A stretch of 6,345 nt of DNA from an uncultured Ruminococcus sp. (GTDB lineage Bacteria; Bacillota; Clostridia; Oscillospirales; Acutalibacteraceae). How positions within the stretch are numbered: position 1 is the first letter of the stretch; each line of letters starts with the position of its first letter. The notes under the pieces were generated by a model. It was not told the DNA's origin. It saw only the letters and a list, made by a program, of their open reading frames with translations, and made no database searches. Made by a program: the position numbers and the translations under genes. Of this stretch, positions 4,352-6,345 are shown piece after piece. The stretch spans positions 1 to 6,345 of the forward strand of contig CAJUGO010000029.1 of the NCBI GenBank assembly GCA_910585865.1. The letters are read 5' to 3'.

Positions 4352-4615
4352 ATGAACGAAGTTTTACTTATTAATCCTGAAACAGGTGTTGAATATATTG
4401 ATGTTCCACCAAAAGTTGCAGCTGCTTATCTTGGAATATCGCCAACATTTGTTTATGAAGGGCTGAGAAAAGGCTGTTTGCCAATTGGCACTGCATATGA
4501 AGGCAATGGTGGTCGATGGAGCTATAATATTCCAATTGGACGATTAAAAGCGTATGCACATGGTGCTGATGTTACATTGATGTATAAAATACTTGATTTA
4601 TTAGAAGTAAAGTAA
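4352..4615 (+). CDS. excisionase-like winged-HTH DNA-binding protein
   Basis: An 87-residue protein. VPPKVAAAYLGISPTFVYEGLRKG (18-41) is the helix-turn-helix of the HTH_17/excisionase (MerR-like) family: a column-choosing site followed by an AA-x-LG-x-S-x-x-x-VY-x-x-x-R-x-G pattern. A glycine-rich wing, GNGGRWSYNIPIGRLKAYA (51-69), follows. A short helical tail (about 73-86) may mediate oligomerisation. In this position, second gene under the lytic-type promoter, a recombination directionality factor working with the integrase at the arm repeats is the leading reading; an early regulator is the alternative. Start: ATG with GTGAG about eight bases upstream, 29 bases after the cro-like stop. 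Confidence 0.72.
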   Translation: MNEVLLINPETGVEYIDVPPKVAAAYLGISPTFVYEGLRKGCLPIGTAYEGNGGRWSYNIPIGRLKAYAHGADVTLMYKILDLLEVK

Positions 4616-4658
4616 TGAACCACATACAAAAATTACAATAAATAGTGGGGTGATAAAA

Positions 4659-4907
4659 ATGGAAGATGTGATTTTTATAAAAGGGTCAGACCTTATAGCA
4701 AAGTTGAATGAACATTTTTATGAAAATGATGTTGTTGACTATTTTATTGAGGACTATTTAGGTGATGCACCTGACTATCTTGACAGGGCGGCAGTGATTG
4801 AAGATATCAAATGCGTTATATATGAAGGTGAAAAAACGATGGCATATATTGCGGATTGCATAATTCCTGAATTGCCTACCTATAAAATAGTAAGAATTGA
4901 GGAGTAA
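4659..4907 (+). CDS. small acidic protein of unknown function
   Basis: An 82-residue, strongly acidic protein (runs such as YFIEDYLGDAPDYLDRAAVIEDI) with no cysteine cluster, signal peptide or membrane segment, and no family I recognise. It looks helical at the N-terminus, with a mixed C-terminal part (PTYKIVRIEE). Start: the ATG at 4659 has GGGGTG six bases upstream. The GTG at 4650 is part of that ribosome site. It follows the excisionase-like gene by 43 bases and is followed by the next gene after four bases, so it is clearly in the rightward operon. Small acidic early proteins of mobile elements are sometimes inhibitors or DNA mimics. Nothing here proves that. Confidence 0.75.
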   Translation: MEDVIFIKGSDLIAKLNEHFYENDVVDYFIEDYLGDAPDYLDRAAVIEDIKCVIYEGEKTMAYIADCIIPELPTYKIVRIEE

Positions 4908-4911
4908 CAGC

Positions 4912-5160
4912 GTGACAGCCAAAGAAATTAAAATAGCTTGCGAAAAACAACTCCCGGTTATCTTTCACAAACCAAATGAAAAAGAAATCTTATGCAATTA
5001 CATAGTTGAAATAGTGTTCAGACCGTTGTCAAGCGGGCGGTGGCAGTGTTCTGCAATTTTGCCTGACCCGAATAATAACAGTTTAATTCGTGCTTGGTGC
5101 GGCTATATTTCTTTGCCCGAGGGTGTGTTTTTACCTGAAGATGAAGAGGGGGCAGTATAA
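4912..5160 (+). CDS. small protein of unknown function, GTG start
   Basis: An 82-residue protein beginning TAKEIKIACEKQLPVIFHK after the start residue. It has one N-terminal helix and then a strand-rich body (ILCNYIVEIVFRPL, GRWQCSAILPDP, LIRAWCGYISLPEGVFLP) and an acidic end. Three scattered cysteines form no metal motif. No family recognised. Start: GTG at 4912 with GAGGAG seven bases upstream; that site overlaps the end of the previous gene, four bases from its stop to this start, so the two are translationally linked. A TTG at 4897 is inside the previous gene and overlaps the ribosome site, so it is rejected. Confidence 0.75.
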   Translation: MTAKEIKIACEKQLPVIFHKPNEKEILCNYIVEIVFRPLSSGRWQCSAILPDPNNNSLIRAWCGYISLPEGVFLPEDEEGAV

Positions 5161-5162
5161 TT

Positions 5163-5465
5163 ATGTATATACGCAGACTTGAAAACAAAATAGCTGATTC
5201 AGCGGCATATCGTTACATATTCGGTGCTTTGTTTGCTTTAATTGAAATTACTAAAATAAGTTTAAAAGCATTCTTCAATCACCTTATTGAAATATTTATA
5301 GCAGCGGCATTTATTTTATACATAATAACAGCACAAGCATTTGACAACGGTGAAATAGACGGTGTTACAGCACTGTTGGTTATTGCGGTGTTTGTAATAC
5401 TGGCTATGGCACTGATTAAAATAAAAATTATTGAGATCGGAGGAGAAAAAGATGATGTACTGTGA
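5163..5465 (+). CDS. small two-helix membrane protein of unknown function
   Basis: A 100-residue inner-membrane protein. An amphipathic stretch (about 17-38) precedes two membrane helices, about 41-59 (LIEIFIAAAFILYIITAQA) and 68-87 (VTALLVIAVFVILAMALIKI), joined by the acidic loop FDNGEIDG. The end is polar (GGEKDDVL). This suggests both ends in the cytoplasm. It could be a holin-like or exclusion protein, or a generic element membrane protein; no diagnostic motif decides. Start: ATG two bases after the previous stop, with GAGGGGG about ten bases upstream. Its last codons carry the GGAGGAG ribosome site of the 27-residue ORF that overlaps its stop, and a candidate antisense RNA ends close behind it. 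Confidence 0.75.
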   Translation: MYIRRLENKIADSAAYRYIFGALFALIEITKISLKAFFNHLIEIFIAAAFILYIITAQAFDNGEIDGVTALLVIAVFVILAMALIKIKIIEIGGEKDDVL

Positions 5466-5535
5466 CTGCAATGCATGCGCACAAAGAAAAAGGTCGCTGA
5501 GAAGGGGAATTCTCAAACGACCAGTAAAAATATGA
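5452..5535 (+). CDS. 27-residue basic micro-protein with cysteine cluster
   Basis: A short frame, MMYCDCNACAQRKRSLRRG..., with C4, C6 and C9 followed by a basic tail (RKR, RR, KR). It starts inside the last codons of the two-helix membrane gene (14-base overlap) and has a very strong ribosome site, GGAGGAG (5439-5445), six bases before the ATG at 5452. A second ATG follows at once. The ribosome site serves no other frame, which is the main support. Against it: length, and overlap with a terminator-like hairpin and a candidate minus-strand RNA (5482-5538), whose structure may explain the base sequence. A zinc- or nucleic-acid-binding micro-protein is possible; function unknown. Confidence 0.5.
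   Translation: MMYCDCNACAQRKRSLRRGILKRPVKI
5482..5522 (-). terminator. leftward intrinsic terminator inside the rightward operon
   Basis: GGTCG (5492-5496) and TGAGAA (5498-5503) pair with TTCTCA (5510-5515) and CGACC (5518-5522): 11 bp with a small internal loop and a 6-base loop. On the minus strand it is followed by TTTTTCTTTG (plus 5482-5491). The plus strand after the stem reads AGTAAAAATATG, no T-run. So it terminates leftward, against the gene direction. Confidence 0.65.
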
Positions 5536-5538
5536 ATT
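5482..5538 (-). ncRNA. candidate small RNA 3, about 57 nt, antisense to the micro-ORF
   Basis: Start expected near 5538 from the promoter at 5545-5573, end at the T-run after the hairpin (5492-5522). The transcript is a short AU-rich leader and one hairpin whose loop is UUCCCC, a C-rich loop of the kind Firmicute regulatory RNAs use to pair with G-rich ribosome sites. Possible local targets with GGGG in the ribosome site start at 4659 and 5163. It is antisense to most of the 27-residue ORF, so it could act on that frame in type I toxin-antitoxin style. No known RNA family recognised. Confidence 0.45.
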
Positions 5539-5544
5539 TATTAG

Positions 5545-5573
5545 ATTTTAAACGATTTTTAATAAATTGTCAA
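5545..5573 (-). promoter_or_regulatory. near-consensus leftward promoter for small RNA 3
   Basis: On the minus strand TTGACA (plus 5568-5573), exactly 17 bases, TAAAAT (plus 5545-5550): the same two boxes and spacing as the 2719-2747 promoter. It points away from the methyltransferase gene into the rightward operon. It lies within an AT-rich stretch bounded by a 9-bp inverted repeat (5535-5543/5560-5568). Confidence 0.58.
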
Positions 5574-5597
5574 TAGTATAGTACTAAAGAGGTCTAA

Positions 5598-6302
5598 ATG
5601 CGATATCAAGGTGGAAAAAGCAGAATTGCCAGACAAATAGCAGAACAAATCGGGGCAGGAGAAACATTTATTTCATTGTTCTGTGGTGCGTGTTCAGTTG
5701 AATCCAAAATCGCACCGTATTTTAAAAATATCATATGTAATGATAATCACAAATATCTGATTGCAATGTTGAATGCTGTAAAACACGGTTACAATTTGCC
5801 CGATAAAATTTCTAAAAAAGAATATGATTTTATCCGTAAACACATGGATTATGACCCTGCATTAACTGGATTTGTTGGATTCGGATGCAGTTATGGCGGT
5901 AAATGGTTCGGCGGCTACGCGAAAGAAATTCCTGGGAAAAATTGTTGTTTGTACGATAAACAATCGTTGATTAGAAAAATCCAATATCTAAAAAATGCTA
6001 GTTTCATATGCAATGATTATCGTGATGTTGAAATACCTGTAGGTGCGATAGTTTATGCCGATCCACCATACTATGGTACAGCTAGTTATGGATCTGAAAA
6101 ATTTAATACATCTGAATTTTGGGATTATATGCGTGATATTTCTAAAACAAATAAAATTTTTATCAGTGAACAAAATGCACCGGATGATTTTGTATGCATA
6201 TGGGAATCGCGTGTAAAACGAACATTGGACAGAAACAATCGGTTTGATGTGACGGAAAAATTGTTTATACATAATAGATACATAGTAGGAGAATCAAAAT
6301 GA
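5598..6302 (+). CDS. D12-class DNA N6-adenine methyltransferase (Dam-like)
   Basis: A 234-residue DNA methyltransferase that would transfer a methyl group from S-adenosylmethionine to adenine N6. Landmarks in order: the N-terminal RYQGGKSRIA typical of the D12/Dam family (2-11), the cofactor motif FISLFCGACSVE (24-35, in place of the usual F-x-G-x-G), the acidic D49 after the next strand (CND), and the catalytic DPPY at 155-158. It is shorter than E. coli Dam (278) because the specificity region is reduced, as in many phage enzymes. All core motifs are present. Start: ATG with AAGAGG five bases upstream. The 62-base gap before it holds no convincing rightward promoter. No restriction endonuclease is visible, so it is orphan in this window; a modification or anti-restriction role is inferred. 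The next gene overlaps its stop by four bases. Confidence 0.92.
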   Translation: MRYQGGKSRIARQIAEQIGAGETFISLFCGACSVESKIAPYFKNIICNDNHKYLIAMLNAVKHGYNLPDKISKKEYDFIRKHMDYDPALTGFVGFGCSYGGKWFGGYAKEIPGKNCCLYDKQSLIRKIQYLKNASFICNDYRDVEIPVGAIVYADPPYYGTASYGSEKFNTSEFWDYMRDISKTNKIFISEQNAPDDFVCIWESRVKRTLDRNNRFDVTEKLFIHNRYIVGESK

Positions 6303-6345
6303 ATGTCGTAAAAAGTGAATTATATAATGATAATTTTCAAAATTA
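6299..6345 (+). CDS. start of a further gene, perhaps a second DNA methyltransferase (partial)
   Basis: Fifteen codons (MNVVKSELYNDNFQN) run off the window. The ATG overlaps the preceding TGA as ATGA, and AGGAGA lies six bases upstream, so it is a translationally coupled operon member. The opening SELYNDNFQN resembles what I recall of the N-terminus of phage/element site-specific DNA methyltransferases that continue into a D-I-P-Y motif. The family call rests on memory of a short stretch and is weak; that a gene starts here is well supported. Confidence 0.6.
   Translation, partial: MNVVKSELYNDNFQN

Noticed and set aside
4371..4559. Minus-strand frame of 62 codons
   Set aside because: Antisense to the excisionase-like gene, without ribosome site or conserved motif.
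5574..5586. Palindrome TAGTA-TAG-TACTA before the methyltransferase
   Set aside because: Short and AT-rich, a single copy, with no promoter boxes at proper spacing. Could be an operator, but chance is as likely.
5988..6272. 94-codon open frame on the minus strand
   Set aside because: Wholly antisense to the catalytic half of the methyltransferase, with no ribosome site or recognisable domain.
1..6345. CRISPR array or insertion sequence
   Set aside because: No regularly spaced repeats and no transposase frame with flanking inverted repeats were seen on either strand.

Overview
This AT-rich window looks like the left end of an integrated mobile element (a prophage, or an integrative conjugative element with a phage-like switch) in a low-GC Firmicute, probably a gut Clostridia member. 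The evidence is the base composition, strong Shine-Dalgarno sites of the GGAGG type, intrinsic terminators with U-tracts, an ImmA/ImmR-type repressor pair and a zinc-ribbon tyrosine integrase. No phage structural gene or conjugation gene is in view, so the element type stays open. Taxonomy is inferred from protein style, not from a marker gene.

Layout. Positions 1-55 are the 3' part of a tRNA-Asn (anticodon GTT, encoded CCA), the likely attachment site, followed by its terminator. Positions 121-167 hold two pairs of tandem direct repeats, probable integrase arm sites. A leftward (minus-strand) block then reads, from right to left: CI/ImmR-like repressor (3456-3899), ImmA-type metallopeptidase (2837-3409), a 73-residue zinc-ribbon membrane protein (2469-2690), a six-helix voltage-gated K+ channel with a cysteine-pair tail (1586-2395), and the integrase (214-1431). 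The rightward block starts from a divergent control region (3900-4076): Cro-like regulator, excisionase-like HTH protein, three small unrecognised proteins, a 27-residue micro-ORF, a D12-class DNA adenine methyltransferase, and the first 15 codons of another gene.

How it works together. Two strong divergent promoters (TTGACA-17-TATACT leftward, TTGACA-17-TATCAT rightward) are each overlaid by a 16-bp operator-like palindrome of the form YTACC-N6-GGTAR. Two more copies lie nearby, with centres about 3, 4 and 3 helical turns apart. This is a typical lysogeny/excision switch: the repressor would hold the rightward genes off, ImmA would remove the repressor, and the Cro-like protein would hold the other state. 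The immA ribosome site is buried in a long hairpin just after the repressor stop, which suggests translational coupling.

The least expected layer is non-coding. Three intergenic places carry a near-consensus sigma-A promoter followed within about 60-110 nt by an intrinsic terminator, all on the strand opposite to the surrounding genes (1476-1591 plus, 2719-2856 plus, 5573-5482 minus). They are candidate small or antisense RNAs. The K+ channel plus zinc-ribbon membrane protein sit in the accessory slot between immA and int and may be a lysogenic-conversion or defence cassette. That is inference only. No gene-free stretch exceeds 300 bases; the largest is the 177-bp switch region.
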